From positions 1-64,000 of the forward strand of contig NZ_ML133525.1 of assembly GCF_003985145.1 (NCBI RefSeq): a DNA stretch of 64,000 nt, read 5' to 3'. A program made the position numbers and the translations under genes. Below the pieces are notes generated by a model. The model was not told the origin of the DNA, searched no databases, and saw only the letters and a program-made list of their open reading frames with translations. Position 1 is the stretch's first letter; every line of letters starts with the position of its first letter. Origin of the DNA: Rhizobium anhuiense (GTDB lineage: Bacteria > Pseudomonadota > Alphaproteobacteria > Rhizobiales > Rhizobiaceae). This document shows, in pieces, positions 45,417-53,341 of the stretch.

Positions 45417-45435
45417 CATACATTCTGTTTGTATG
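45417..45435. promoter_or_regulatory. TetR operator candidate, copy 2
   Basis: CATACA-TTCTGTT-TGTATG, perfect six-base arms, 12 bases before the TetR ATG. It shares CATTCTGT with copy 1 at a centre-to-centre distance of about 29 bases. Confidence 0.55.
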
Positions 45436-45447
45436 TAAAGAAAACGC

Positions 45448-46026
45448 ATGAGCCGCAGCAATCGCGAGAGAACGGAACAGACGAGGCAGGCGCTGATCGA
45501 TGCCGGTCGGCGTCTTTTCGTCGAGAAGGGTTATGCCGAGACCGCGACGCCGGAGATCGTGGCGGCGGCGGGTGTGACGCGAGGCGCGCTCTATCATCAT
45601 TTTGAAGACAAGAAGGCGCTTTTTCGCGCGGTGATCGAATGCGAGGCGCGCGCAGTGGCCGGGACGATCGAGGCGCATTCGGCGTCGCACGACGCGCCGC
45701 GTGCCGCGCTGATCGCCGGTGCCTCGGCCTATTTCGACGCGATGATGGCAGAAGGGCGCACACGGCTGCTGCTGATCGAGGCGCCTGCCGTTCTCGGCCT
45801 GCCGGCGACCGCGACGATCGACGCAGAAAATGCGGAAGCGACGCTGCGGGCAGGGCTTGCAGCCATGCTTCCGCAAGCCGGTGCTATGCTCGCACCGCTG
45901 ACCTTGCTGCTATCGGCAGCCTTTGACCGCGCGGCGATCGCGATCGAGGCGGGCGGGGAAAGGCGGGAATACGAGCAGGCGATCGCTGTTCTACTCGACG
46001 GCCTCGCCGATCACCTGCGGCGGTAG
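45448..46026 (+). CDS. TetR-family transcriptional regulator
   Basis: This 192-residue regulator has an HTH near residues 10-58 (RQALIDAGRRLFVEKGYAE, EIVAAAGVTRGALYHHFEDKKALF) and a helical ligand-binding half. It is divergent from the VOC gene by 82 bp containing the two CATACATTCTG-type repeats, which are likely its operators. Its 3' end overlaps the convergent nth gene by 36 bases. Confidence 0.9.
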   Translation: MSRSNRERTEQTRQALIDAGRRLFVEKGYAETATPEIVAAAGVTRGALYHHFEDKKALFRAVIECEARAVAGTIEAHSASHDAPRAALIAGASAYFDAMMAEGRTRLLLIEAPAVLGLPATATIDAENAEATLRAGLAAMLPQAGAMLAPLTLLLSAAFDRAAIAIEAGGERREYEQAIAVLLDGLADHLRR

Positions 46027-46773
46027 CGTGACCAGCGCCGCCGGTATATCCGAACTCTTCTCCGGCGACTTACAGAGATCGGCGATGATACAGCGTTCGC
46101 ATTCGGGGCGGCGCGCCTTGCAGGTGTAGCGGCCATGCAAGATCAGCCAGTGATGGGCGTGATAGAGGTAATGTTTCGGGATCACCTTCATCAGCCGTGC
46201 CTCGACCTCATCGGGCGTCTTGCCGGGGGCGAGCCTGATGCGGTTGGCGATGCGGAAGATGTGCGTATCGACGGCCATCGTCGCCTGGCCGAAGGCCATG
46301 GAAAGCACGACATTGGCGGTCTTGCGGCCGACGCCCGGCAATCTGACCAACTCCTCGCGCGTCTCAGGCACCTTGCCGCCGAATTGCTCAACCAGCATCT
46401 GTGAGAGCGCGATGACGTTTTTCGCCTTGTTGCGATAGAGGCCGATCGTCCTGATATAGTCGCGCAGCCGTTCCTCGCCGAGATCGAGCATCTTTTCCGG
46501 CGTATCGGCAATCCTGAAGAGCGCGCGTGTCGCCTTGTTGACGCCGACATCGGTCGCCTGCGCCGAAAGTGCCACGGCGACGACGAGTGTGAAGGCGTTG
46601 GTGTGTTCGAGCTCGCCTCTCGGTTCCGGCCGCTGAACGGAGAAGCGGCGGAAGATCTCCTCGCGCTCGGCCAGTGAATAGACCGTGCGCACCGCTGCCG
46701 CCGGTTTGCGGCGGGCGATCACATTCGCACCCTGAGGCATCTTGGTAACGGATTTGAGTTTCGGATTTGCCAT
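45991..46773 (-). CDS. nth: Endonuclease III
   Basis: This is the base-excision DNA glycosylase/AP lyase for oxidised pyrimidines, 260 residues. The helix-hairpin-helix LPGVGRKTANVV contains catalytic Lys151, and Asp169 lies in AVDTHIFR. The [4Fe-4S] cluster cysteines 218, 225, 228 and 234 have the C-x6-C-x2-C-x5-C spacing. ATG 46773 (MANPKLKSV) is preferred; an in-frame ATG at 46797 is possible. The N-terminus, about 30 residues longer than E. coli Nth, is usual in rhizobia. The tail overlaps the tetR gene, and the 5' region faces the DUF2244 gene with no more than 25 bp between starts. Confidence 0.96.
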   Translation of the reverse strand: MANPKLKSVTKMPQGANVIARRKPAAAVRTVYSLAEREEIFRRFSVQRPEPRGELEHTNAFTLVVAVALSAQATDVGVNKATRALFRIADTPEKMLDLGEERLRDYIRTIGLYRNKAKNVIALSQMLVEQFGGKVPETREELVRLPGVGRKTANVVLSMAFGQATMAVDTHIFRIANRIRLAPGKTPDEVEARLMKVIPKHYLYHAHHWLILHGRYTCKARRPECERCIIADLCKSPEKSSDIPAALVTLPPQVIGEAVE

Positions 46774-46795
46774 GGAAACTCTATACTCAGCAGCC

Positions 46796-47293
46796 ATGAT
46801 GGAAAGCAACGCCGACAGCTCCAACGAGCAGCCTGTTTTCGCCGCCGAGCTCTTTCCCCACCGGTCACTTGGCCGTCGGGGCTTCAAGGTGCTGCTTGCT
46901 TTGTCCGGCGCCGTCTGCTTCCTCTACGGCATGTTCTTCGTCGTGACAGGCGCCTGGCCGATCGGCTTCTTCTTCGGACTGGATTTCGTGCTTTTGTACG
47001 GCGCCTTCTGGCTGAATTACCGCTCCGGGAAAGCGCGCGAACAGGTGACGGTGTCGCGCATGGACGTGTCGGTGCGCAAGTTTGCACCATCGGGACGGAT
47101 GGTGGAGCATCATTTCAATCCGTTCTGGGCGCGTTTCCTCGTTCGCCGGCACCAGGAGATCGGCATCCTCTCCATGCATATCTTCGGCGAGGGGCGGCGC
47201 ACGGATATCGGATCCTTCCTCAATCCCGACGATCGGGAAAGCTTCGCCAAGGCCTTCAAGGGCGCACTCGCGACGGTCAAGCAGCGGATCTGA
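46796..47293 (+). CDS. DUF2244-family membrane protein
   Basis: This 165-residue protein has two adjacent membrane helices near residues 30-70 (VLLALSGAVCFLYGMFFVV and GFFFGLDFVLLYGAFWL). A cytoplasmic beta-rich part follows with REQVTVSRMDVSVRKF and HHFNPFWARFLV. The family is widespread in alphaproteobacteria and has no established function. The start is uncertain: ATG 46796, ATG 46799 and ATG 46772 are all in frame, and none has a strong ribosome site. It is divergent from nth, and the two promoters must overlap coding sequence. Confidence 0.8.
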   Translation: MMESNADSSNEQPVFAAELFPHRSLGRRGFKVLLALSGAVCFLYGMFFVVTGAWPIGFFFGLDFVLLYGAFWLNYRSGKAREQVTVSRMDVSVRKFAPSGRMVEHHFNPFWARFLVRRHQEIGILSMHIFGEGRRTDIGSFLNPDDRESFAKAFKGALATVKQRI

Positions 47294-47347
47294 GACTATC
47301 CGGCGGATGCGCAAGAATCGGGTGGTTTGCTCACCCCCTATTGACTA

Positions 47348-47366
47348 TCTCCTTGTGACAAGGAGA
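47348..47366 (+). promoter_or_regulatory. Hairpin enclosing the ribosome site of the MGMT gene
   Basis: TCTCCTTG and CAAGGAGA are perfect 8-bp arms around TGA. The right arm is the Shine-Dalgarno (AAGGAGA) of the gene at 47373, six bases downstream. A folded message would hide the site; a DNA-level operator is the alternative. Confidence 0.5.
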
Positions 47367-47372
47367 AAGACG

Positions 47373-48245
47373 ATGAATATGATTGCCAACCTTCAGACAG
47401 ACATCACGCCTGACGGCCCTGATTATGACATTGTCCGTCGGGTAATCGAACTCATCACCGAGGATTACCGCGATCAGCCTTCGCTGGAGGCGATCGCGGC
47501 GCGGCTCAACCAGTCGCCGACCCAGCTGCAAAAGACCTTCACCCGCTGGGCCGGCCTGTCGCCCAAGGGCTTCCTGCAGGCGGTGACGCTCGACCATGCC
47601 AAGCGGCTGCTGCGTAGCGAAGACATGCCGTTGCTCGAGACGTCGATCGAGGTCGGCCTCTCCGGGCCGAGCCGCCTGCACGACCTTTTCGTCACCCATG
47701 AGGCGATGTCGCCCGGCGAATGGAAGGCCAAGGGTGGCGGCCTCACCATCCGCTACGGCTTCCACATCTGCCCCTTCGGTGTCGCGCTGATCATGGTGAC
47801 CGACCGCGGCCTTGCCGGCCTTGCCTTCAGCGATTCCGGCGACGAGAAGGCCTGCCTCGAGGATATGACCTGCCGCTGGCCGAACGCCTCTTATGTCGAA
47901 GACCTGCAGGCGACGGTTCCCTATGCGGCCCGCATCTTCGAACCCGGCAAATGGTCCTCGGAGCAGCCGCTGCGCGTCGTGCTGATCGGCACGGACTTCC
48001 AGGTGCGCGTCTGGCAGAGCCTGCTGAAGATCCCGTTCGGCAAGGCCGTGACCTATTCCGATATCGCCAACGATATCGGCCGGCCGACGGCGCAGCGCGC
48101 CGTCGGTGCGGCGGTGGGGGCTAACCCGATCTCCTTCGTGGTGCCATGCCATCGGGCGCTCGGCAAGAACGGCGCATTGACGGGCTACCATTGGGGCCTC
48201 ACCCGCAAACGGGCGATGCTCGGCTGGGAATCGGCGCACGCCTGA
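47373..48245 (+). CDS. AraC HTH / methylated-DNA-cysteine methyltransferase fusion (Ada C-terminal type)
   Basis: This 290-residue protein joins an AraC-type HTH (about residues 20-115, SLEAIAARLNQSPTQLQKTF) to an O6-alkylguanine methyltransferase (about 125-285) with the acceptor Cys259 in VVPCHRAL. It repairs O6-methylguanine and may act as a transcription factor. It lacks the N-terminal zinc/phosphotriester domain of E. coli Ada, so the usual switch for Ada activation is missing. The start ATG 47373 lies downstream of the hairpin-embedded AGGAG. Confidence 0.93.
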   Translation: MNMIANLQTDITPDGPDYDIVRRVIELITEDYRDQPSLEAIAARLNQSPTQLQKTFTRWAGLSPKGFLQAVTLDHAKRLLRSEDMPLLETSIEVGLSGPSRLHDLFVTHEAMSPGEWKAKGGGLTIRYGFHICPFGVALIMVTDRGLAGLAFSDSGDEKACLEDMTCRWPNASYVEDLQATVPYAARIFEPGKWSSEQPLRVVLIGTDFQVRVWQSLLKIPFGKAVTYSDIANDIGRPTAQRAVGAAVGANPISFVVPCHRALGKNGALTGYHWGLTRKRAMLGWESAHA

Positions 48246-48306
48246 TGGCTTCCCGGGCGGAGCGGCGGGCCGTTCAACCCCCGACCCGTTCGTCTTGCTC
48301 CGCTCG

Positions 48307-49332
48307 CTATCGCTCCTGCGCTTCTCCCCACTGGGGAGAAGGCGCGGACGGCGATGTCTCCGCCAGTTCCAGCAATGCCCGTGCAGCCCTTTCGTCGGTG
48401 ATCAGCGTATTGCAGCCAATGCGCTTGATCGTGGCGCGGATCGCCACGGCCCGATGAGCGCCGCCGGAAGAGAGCACGATATGTTTGGCCTCCTTCAGCG
48501 TGTCGAGATCGACGGACATGACGCGCCGATTGATCGAGTGGTCGACCGAATTGCCGTCCTTGTCGAGGAAGTTGAACATGGTGTCGCAGACGCAGCCAGC
48601 ATCGATCAGTTCCTGCAACTCGGCCTTGGAGATCCAGCCCTCCGACAGTGAGGTCGAATGCGGGCCGATATCGCCGCAGCTGACGATCGCCAGATCGAGG
48701 TTCTCGGCGAGACGATAGATCGTGTCCAGCCCGCATTTTTCGATCAGATTGCGCTTGGTCTCGATGGAATCGACGAGAAGCGGCGCCAGGAACATGTAGC
48801 ATTCGGCGCCGAGCTGATTTGCCAGCCGCCATGTGTAGTCGATCGGGTTGGTCTGGTGCACGGCGACGATGCCGCCAAGCAGCGACACGACCTTGCAATT
48901 GGTGCGGCGCGGCGGCCGGAAGCTTGACAGCGAGGCGGTCATGGTGCGGCCCCAGCCGACGCCGATCGTATAGTCGTCGGGAATGGCTTCGGAGAGGAAC
49001 TGGCCAAGCGCCAGGCCGACATTTTTCGCCAGCGAATTCACATCACAGCTGATCGGTGCGGGTACGACGATCGCCTCGTCGAGGCCGTAGGCGCGCTCCA
49101 GCTTCACCGAAAGTTCAACGCAATCGCCGATCGAATCGTTGATCCAGATCTGGACTTCGCTGCGTTTCATCGCCTCGTCGAGCAGGCGGATCACGGTGGT
49201 GCGGCTGATGCCGAGCTGTTCGGCCACGTCTTTCTGGGTGAGGCCCTCGTTATAATAGAGCCATGCCGCCCTCAGCCGCAGCGAGGATGCTTCGGAATAG
49301 GCCGTGTGCGTGCCGCGTTTGAGCTTGACCAC
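48307..49332 (-). CDS. SorC/DeoR-type sugar-responsive regulator with repeat-encoded C-terminus
   Basis: This 341-residue regulator has an HTH near residues 33-55 (LTQKDVAEQLGISRTTVIRLL) and a sugar-phosphate-binding domain (TIGVGWGRTMTASL near 120, LAIVSCGDIG, CNTLITDERAARALLEL). The last 14 or so residues (SPSAPSPQWGEAQER) come from a perfect palindromic repeat at 48321-48341, and the family normally ends near ARALLEL. It is related to SmoC and to EryD-like regulators. A 422-bp gap separates it from tal, the only obvious divergent neighbour. Confidence 0.88.
   Translation of the reverse strand: MVKLKRGTHTAYSEASSLRLRAAWLYYNEGLTQKDVAEQLGISRTTVIRLLDEAMKRSEVQIWINDSIGDCVELSVKLERAYGLDEAIVVPAPISCDVNSLAKNVGLALGQFLSEAIPDDYTIGVGWGRTMTASLSSFRPPRRTNCKVVSLLGGIVAVHQTNPIDYTWRLANQLGAECYMFLAPLLVDSIETKRNLIEKCGLDTIYRLAENLDLAIVSCGDIGPHSTSLSEGWISKAELQELIDAGCVCDTMFNFLDKDGNSVDHSINRRVMSVDLDTLKEAKHIVLSSGGAHRAVAIRATIKRIGCNTLITDERAARALLELAETSPSAPSPQWGEAQER
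48321..48341. repeat. Palindromic repeat inside the 3' end of the SorC-type gene
   Basis: CTTCTCCCCA-C-TGGGGAGAAG, perfect ten-base arms. Palindromes of this form are scattered between genes in rhizobia, from memory. Here it lies within an open frame and supplies the last codons. Confidence 0.65.
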
Positions 49333-49754
49333 ATCTCCTCCGCAGGATGCCCGCCCTCAATCCCCCATGGGATGAAGGGCCGTAACGACGCTTTTGTTGG
49401 GGGATAATGACGGGTGTGACACTTATGTCAATTGAAATGCACAAATGTCCTTGACTTTTCCTTGGGTGAGTGGCGATAGTCCGGGTGACACAAGTCGTTC
49501 TTGTCCGTCGAGGAGGACATAGTGCGGGCATGCCGAAAGTCACGACCGGCCTTCCAGCCGCAGGCGGCATCGCTTGCGTTCGAGCCGTCGTTCGTTGGCG
49601 GCTGGAACACGGCGACTGTCCTTCACGTTTATAAATCATCCGTGACGGATGCGCGCATTTTCGCCTGCAGCATGCAAACAACCTGCCGGTAGATCACCTT
49701 TGCCGGGCGGAACTCGCGCCGGTCGCAGCCCAAGTTCAACAAGGATTATTGACC
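49333..49754. other. Long intergenic region between the SorC-type regulator and tal
   Basis: 422 bases without a convincing gene. It holds the TGACA-CTTA-TGTCA repeat (49417-49430), a second GGGTGACAC (49484-49492) related to the GGGTGTGACAC at 49412, and a possible rightward promoter TTGACT (49451-49456) with GATAGT (49475-49480). Predicted tal transcripts would have a leader of about 270 bases. I see no defined riboswitch fold. Confidence 0.45.
49417..49430. promoter_or_regulatory. Small inverted repeat, candidate regulator site
   Basis: TGACA-CTTA-TGTCA, perfect five-base arms, 85 bases upstream of the SorC-type start and 21 bases before the possible TTGACT -35. Confidence 0.35.
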
Positions 49755-50720
49755 ATGACATCCAAGCTTGACCAACTTCGCGAGATTACCACCGTCGTCG
49801 CCGATACCGGCGACATCGAGGCCGTCGCCCGCCTGAAGCCGGTTGATTGCACGACGAACCCGAGCATCGTGCTGAAGGCACTCGGCACGCCCATGTTCGC
49901 CGACGCCATCAAGGAAGCCGTCGCCTGGGGCAAGAAGCAAGGCGGCAATCCCGAAGCCGTTTCATCCGCCGTCGCTGATCGCCTCGCCATCTCCGTCGGC
50001 GCTGCGCTTTCCAAGCTTGTTCCGGGACGCGTATCGACCGAAGTCGATGCCGACCTTTCTTTCGATACACAAGCTTCGATCGACAAGGCTCACAGCATCA
50101 TCGCCGGGTACAAGGAACGCGGCATCGAGAAGGATCGCATCCTGATCAAGCTCGCCTCCACCTGGGAAGGCATACGCGCTGCCGAAGTGCTGCAGAAGGA
50201 AGGCATCGATTGCAATCTGACGCTTCTCTTCTCGAAGGCACAGGCCGTTGCCTGCGCCGACGCCAAGGTATTCCTGATCTCGCCCTTCGTCGGCCGTATC
50301 CTCGACTGGTACAAGAAGTCGACGGGCAAGGATTACACGCCTGAGGAAGACCCGGGCGTCATTTCGGTTCGCGACATTTACAATTATTACAAGGCCAACG
50401 ACATCAAGACGATCGTCATGGGTGCTTCGTTCCGCAGCGCTGGCGAAATCGAAGCGCTGGCCGGTTGCGACCGCCTGACGATCGCTCCGAACCTGCTCGA
50501 CGAACTCTCCAAGGACGAAGGCAAGCTCGAGCGCAAGCTTTCGCCCGAGATCATCAAGCCGGCTGCGAAGATCACCGTCGACGAGAAGACCTTCCGCTGG
50601 CTGATGAACGAAGATGCGATGGCGACGGAAAAACTCGCCGAAGGCATTCGCGCCTTCGCCAAGGATCTGGGGACGTTGCGGACCATGGTGCAGAAGGAAC
50701 TGCAGCTCGCCGCCGCCTGA
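49755..50720 (+). CDS. tal: Transaldolase
   Basis: This pentose-phosphate enzyme transfers dihydroxyacetone from sedoheptulose-7-phosphate to glyceraldehyde-3-phosphate. The 321 residues match the TalB type. The Schiff-base lysine is Lys132 in [12 protein letters not shown], the same number as in E. coli, and DCTTNPS at 31-37 and the [12 protein letters not shown] segment are conserved. ATG 49755 is six bases after a TTG that is also in frame; AAGGA lies upstream. It ends in a strong terminator, so it appears to be a single-gene unit. Confidence 0.96.
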   Translation: MTSKLDQLREITTVVADTGDIEAVARLKPVDCTTNPSIVLKALGTPMFADAIKEAVAWGKKQGGNPEAVSSAVADRLAISVGAALSKLVPGRVSTEVDADLSFDTQASIDKAHSIIAGYKERGIEKDRILIKLASTWEGIRAAEVLQKEGIDCNLTLLFSKAQAVACADAKVFLISPFVGRILDWYKKSTGKDYTPEEDPGVISVRDIYNYYKANDIKTIVMGASFRSAGEIEALAGCDRLTIAPNLLDELSKDEGKLERKLSPEIIKPAAKITVDEKTFRWLMNEDAMATEKLAEGIRAFAKDLGTLRTMVQKELQLAAA

Positions 50721-50740
50721 TCGGCACGGCATGCAATCGG

Positions 50741-50774
50741 AGGCGCGGCTGCCGGCTGGCAGGCGCGCCTTTTT
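50741..50774 (+). terminator. Intrinsic terminator of tal
   Basis: AGGCGCG (50741-50747) pairs with CGCGCCT (50764-50770) with an inner CTGCC/GGCAG stem, and is followed by TTTT. Confidence 0.8.
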
Positions 50775-50812
50775 CGTGCTGTTATCAAGGGCATATGCTG
50801 TCGGAGACCGAT

Positions 50813-51481
50813 ATGGCGGATGAGGAAAGGACGAATTCGCTTGCGGCATTTGTCTACAAGCATGCGAGCTTCATCATCGCCACTCTTGCTGGACTGGCGG
50901 TCTTCCTGGCTGTGACCTCGCGCGAGGTCAGCGCCGGCAATATCCTGTTCGGCTGGAATGTCAGCGCCGGCGTTTTTGTCGCGCTGAGCTGGCGCAAGAT
51001 GCTGCGGGCGACGGTTGACAGCATCCGAAAACGCTCCGCGGATCTTGATTTCTCCGATACCGTGCTCTTGGCGCTTTCGATCGGTGCCGCACTTGCCAGC
51101 ATCGCCGGCATCGGCATCGAGCTTCATTCGATCAAGGAGGCGGCACCTGACGTCGCGCTGGCACGGGCAAGTGCGGCGATTTTGACGATCCTGATCTCCT
51201 GGTTCTTCCTGCATACGCTCTTCACCATCCACTATGCCCATTATTTCTACGGCGGGGCGGACGAGGAGGGCGGGCTCAAATTTCCCGATGGGATCGAAGA
51301 GCCCGGCTACTGGGATTTCCTCTATTTCTCCTTCACCATCGGCGTTGCCGCACAGACGGCGGATGTCGCGGTCAGTTCGACCAGCATGCGCAAGCTGACG
51401 CTGTTGCATGCCGTGCTGTCGTTCCTCTTCAATACGACGATCCTGGCGCTGGCGATCAATGTCGGGGCAAGCCTGCTATAA
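50813..51481 (+). CDS. DUF1345-family membrane protein
   Basis: This 222-residue membrane protein has about five helices (residues near 17-35, 40-55, 78-102, 120-145, 195-220). The conserved DUF1345 ending part contains HYAHYFYGG, WDFLYFSFTIGVAAQTADVAVSS and LHAVLSFLFNTTILALAIN. The function is not established. I place the start at ATG 50813, six bases after GGAG. ATG 50795 is also in frame and just upstream. It follows the tal terminator and so is likely to have its own promoter in a short gap. Confidence 0.86.
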   Translation: MADEERTNSLAAFVYKHASFIIATLAGLAVFLAVTSREVSAGNILFGWNVSAGVFVALSWRKMLRATVDSIRKRSADLDFSDTVLLALSIGAALASIAGIGIELHSIKEAAPDVALARASAAILTILISWFFLHTLFTIHYAHYFYGGADEEGGLKFPDGIEEPGYWDFLYFSFTIGVAAQTADVAVSSTSMRKLTLLHAVLSFLFNTTILALAINVGASLL

Positions 51482-51564
51482 TGCATCTTGCCAGAGCGGC
51501 TGCGAGGATCTGAGGAGCCGAAGGCATGAGCGGGCCGCGCCGCCTGCTCTTCAAACCGGAGGGT

Positions 51565-52011
51565 ATGATGGAAAGCGCCTCAAGCCGGTCCCGACCGGCC
51601 GATTTCGTTCTGCTCCTCGGCAGGTTTCTGCTGGCGCTGATCTTTCTGCATGAGGGCTGGTCCCTTGCGGCAGATCTCACTGCGACCATCGACACTTTCG
51701 CAAAACTGGGGCTGTCGACGCCGATGGCACTTGCTACCATCGCCCTTCAGATCGGCGCCGGCCTTTCCGTCGCGGCAGGTTTCCTCACCCGGCTTGGCGC
51801 ACTGGCGCTGGCGCTCTTCTGCCTGGCGACCGCCTTGCTCTTCCATACGAATTTCGCAAGCCAGAACGAGTTGCTGCATTTCGAGAAGGACCTGGCGATT
51901 GCCGGCGGCATGTTTGTGCTTTCGGCTTCCGGCGCGGGATCGATATCGATCGACAGGCTGCTCAGAAAGAGGGCCTCGATGCATCCCTGGCTCAGGGCAG
52001 CGTTGTCGTAA
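51565..52011 (+). CDS. DoxX-family membrane protein
   Basis: This 148-residue protein has four hydrophobic helices and DoxX features (LLLGRFLLALIFLHEGW near residue 12, FLTRLGALALALFCLATALLFH near 75, EKDLAIAGGMFVL near 107). ATG 51565 follows CCGGAGGGT; an ATG at 51526 is in frame but poorly placed. It is distinct in sequence from the DoxX protein at 16085. Function is unknown beyond membrane location. Confidence 0.82.
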   Translation: MMESASSRSRPADFVLLLGRFLLALIFLHEGWSLAADLTATIDTFAKLGLSTPMALATIALQIGAGLSVAAGFLTRLGALALALFCLATALLFHTNFASQNELLHFEKDLAIAGGMFVLSASGAGSISIDRLLRKRASMHPWLRAALS

Positions 52012-52058
52012 ATAGCGAGGTCCGCCGCGCTTGCCTGAACTTCGCGGGCGCTTCGCGG

Positions 52059-52086
52059 CGCAATAAAACCGAATAAAACCGAACAA
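52059..52086 (+). repeat. Short tandem repeat AATAAAACCG
   Basis: Two exact copies of AATAAAACCG, plus the partial AACAAA, lie about 60 bases upstream of the hypothetical gene at 52142. The ten-base period equals one helical turn. No function can be assigned. Confidence 0.3.
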
Positions 52087-52141
52087 ACAGCAGCGCCGAT
52101 GCGGGCTAAACTTCTGGCGACAGGTCAGGAGTATGCCAGTG

Positions 52142-52624
52142 ATGTCATCAGTGCAAAGCAACCAGCAAAAGCCAATTCTCGTCTTTCTCGGCAAAGGCGC
52201 TGCCTGCGGTATCGTCTCGAAGCTGAATGAGAACGGATATGCCGCGACGGCTGTGTCTTCCATACCGGAGCTCTTCGACGCTTTGCGCTCGGACCGATAT
52301 TGTCTGGCGGTAACGATGCGGGCGGATATCGACCTGGTGCGAAACATCAAGCCGATACCAGTCATCAATCTGGAGGTGTTTTTCCATGCCATCAAGCCGA
52401 CAGCAAAGTCGGTTCCTTCCTCGAAAGAATTCGACAGCGATGCCTTTCTGAGAAGGATCGCGGCGCTCACGGAGTCAAAGACAGCCAGGATTGCTGCGGT
52501 CCAAAGAACGCCAACTCTCAATGAGACGGTGATTGCAGCCGCGGCGAAGGCATCCCGGTGGCGTGCCGCCACATCTCTGCTTCTAAGTCGCCGCGCCTCG
52601 CCCCGCGCAGAGCGAGCCGACTAG
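52142..52624 (+). CDS. Hypothetical protein, receiver-like N-terminus
   Basis: This 160-residue protein is not one I recognise. The first part (KPILVFLGKGAACGIVSKLNENGYAATAVSSIPELFDALRS, residues 10-50) has the alternating strand-helix pattern of a response-regulator receiver. It lacks the acidic pair after the first strand, and the phosphoacceptor position reads LAVTMRADID. The C-terminus is basic and Ala-rich and may be disordered. An ATG at 52133 is in frame; 52142 has the better distance from CAGGAG. It is alone, with weak codon bias at the 3' end. Confidence 0.5.
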   Translation: MSSVQSNQQKPILVFLGKGAACGIVSKLNENGYAATAVSSIPELFDALRSDRYCLAVTMRADIDLVRNIKPIPVINLEVFFHAIKPTAKSVPSSKEFDSDAFLRRIAALTESKTARIAAVQRTPTLNETVIAAAAKASRWRAATSLLLSRRASPRAERAD

Positions 52625-52809
52625 CGGTGGCCGAATTCCCGTCGCAGAACCGGACTTCGCTGGGCCTGGATCCGGACCATCCGGCCCCGCCTTGCCGACC
52701 GATCACGCGCCTTGCGGACGGATCTCATCGGCGTCGTTCCATCGGGTTTCGTCGGTTTGAAGGCGTCATTCCAAAACGCGAAGTCTTCACTTGGTGCGGG
52801 TGTCTTTTG

Positions 52810-53088
52810 ATGTTCCAGCTATTGGGGGCGGCCTCGGCAAGCGGGTACATCATTACGGCACTGTTTCTGCTCGTGGCGATCGGTCGTCTCGCCAGAAACG
52901 CCCTTCACAAACTCACCGCCCGGCTCCCCAAGCGTTCCGCGTTGAAGCACTATGCGACGGCGAGCCTCTCGCTGTTATTCTTTTGTCTGCTGGTCATCCG
53001 CGTCTGTTTCGTCGCCACGGTTATCATCGACAGCACAATCCGAGATGACCATGTGAAAGTCAGTGGCGATCCCGAAAGGCAGTTTTGA
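52810..53088 (+). CDS. Hypothetical small membrane protein
   Basis: This is a possible 92-residue protein with two clear helices (ASGYIITALFLLVAIGRLA and ASLSLLFFCLLVIRVCFVATVI) linked by a basic loop. The frame is open back to 52558, but that upstream part is arginine- and proline-rich and overlaps the preceding gene. No ribosome site is strong. It may be a real small membrane protein or a chance frame. Confidence 0.35.
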   Translation: MFQLLGAASASGYIITALFLLVAIGRLARNALHKLTARLPKRSALKHYATASLSLLFFCLLVIRVCFVATVIIDSTIRDDHVKVSGDPERQF

Positions 53089-53123
53089 TACCGGGCGCCG
53101 TGTCGGCGACGTTGGCATCCCTG

Positions 53124-53153
53124 TTCGCAACATTTCGCAACATTATCGAACAT
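53124..53153 (+). promoter_or_regulatory. Decameric tandem repeats upstream of the response-regulator gene
   Basis: TTCGCAACAT occurs twice in tandem (53124-53143), followed by the degenerate TATCGAACAT (53144-53153). Direct repeats with a ten-base period are the usual binding pattern of OmpR/PhoB-type regulators. They lie about 190 bases before such a gene. Confidence 0.45.
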
Positions 53154-53341
53154 AGCATTGCACGAGACCTGATAAGGCGGAGCCGTATCGGTGTGGCAGC
53201 TGATATCGTACGGAGAAAAATGCCTGGCGACACGACATTGGAGATTTTAACCACCGTGATCGATGGCGGATGAGGCCGCCTGATTGATAAAGGCGGAAAC
53301 GTGATAATTTCGCGCCGACAGGACTCCTGGCAAGAGAGCAA

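Noticed and set aside
49501..49692. A 63-codon frame in the gap before tal.
   Set aside because: No ribosome site and no distinctive composition; regarded as chance within an intergenic region.
52558..52809. Extension of the small membrane protein frame upstream into the receiver-like gene.
   Set aside because: Pro/Arg-rich composition and overlap with the preceding frame argue against translation.
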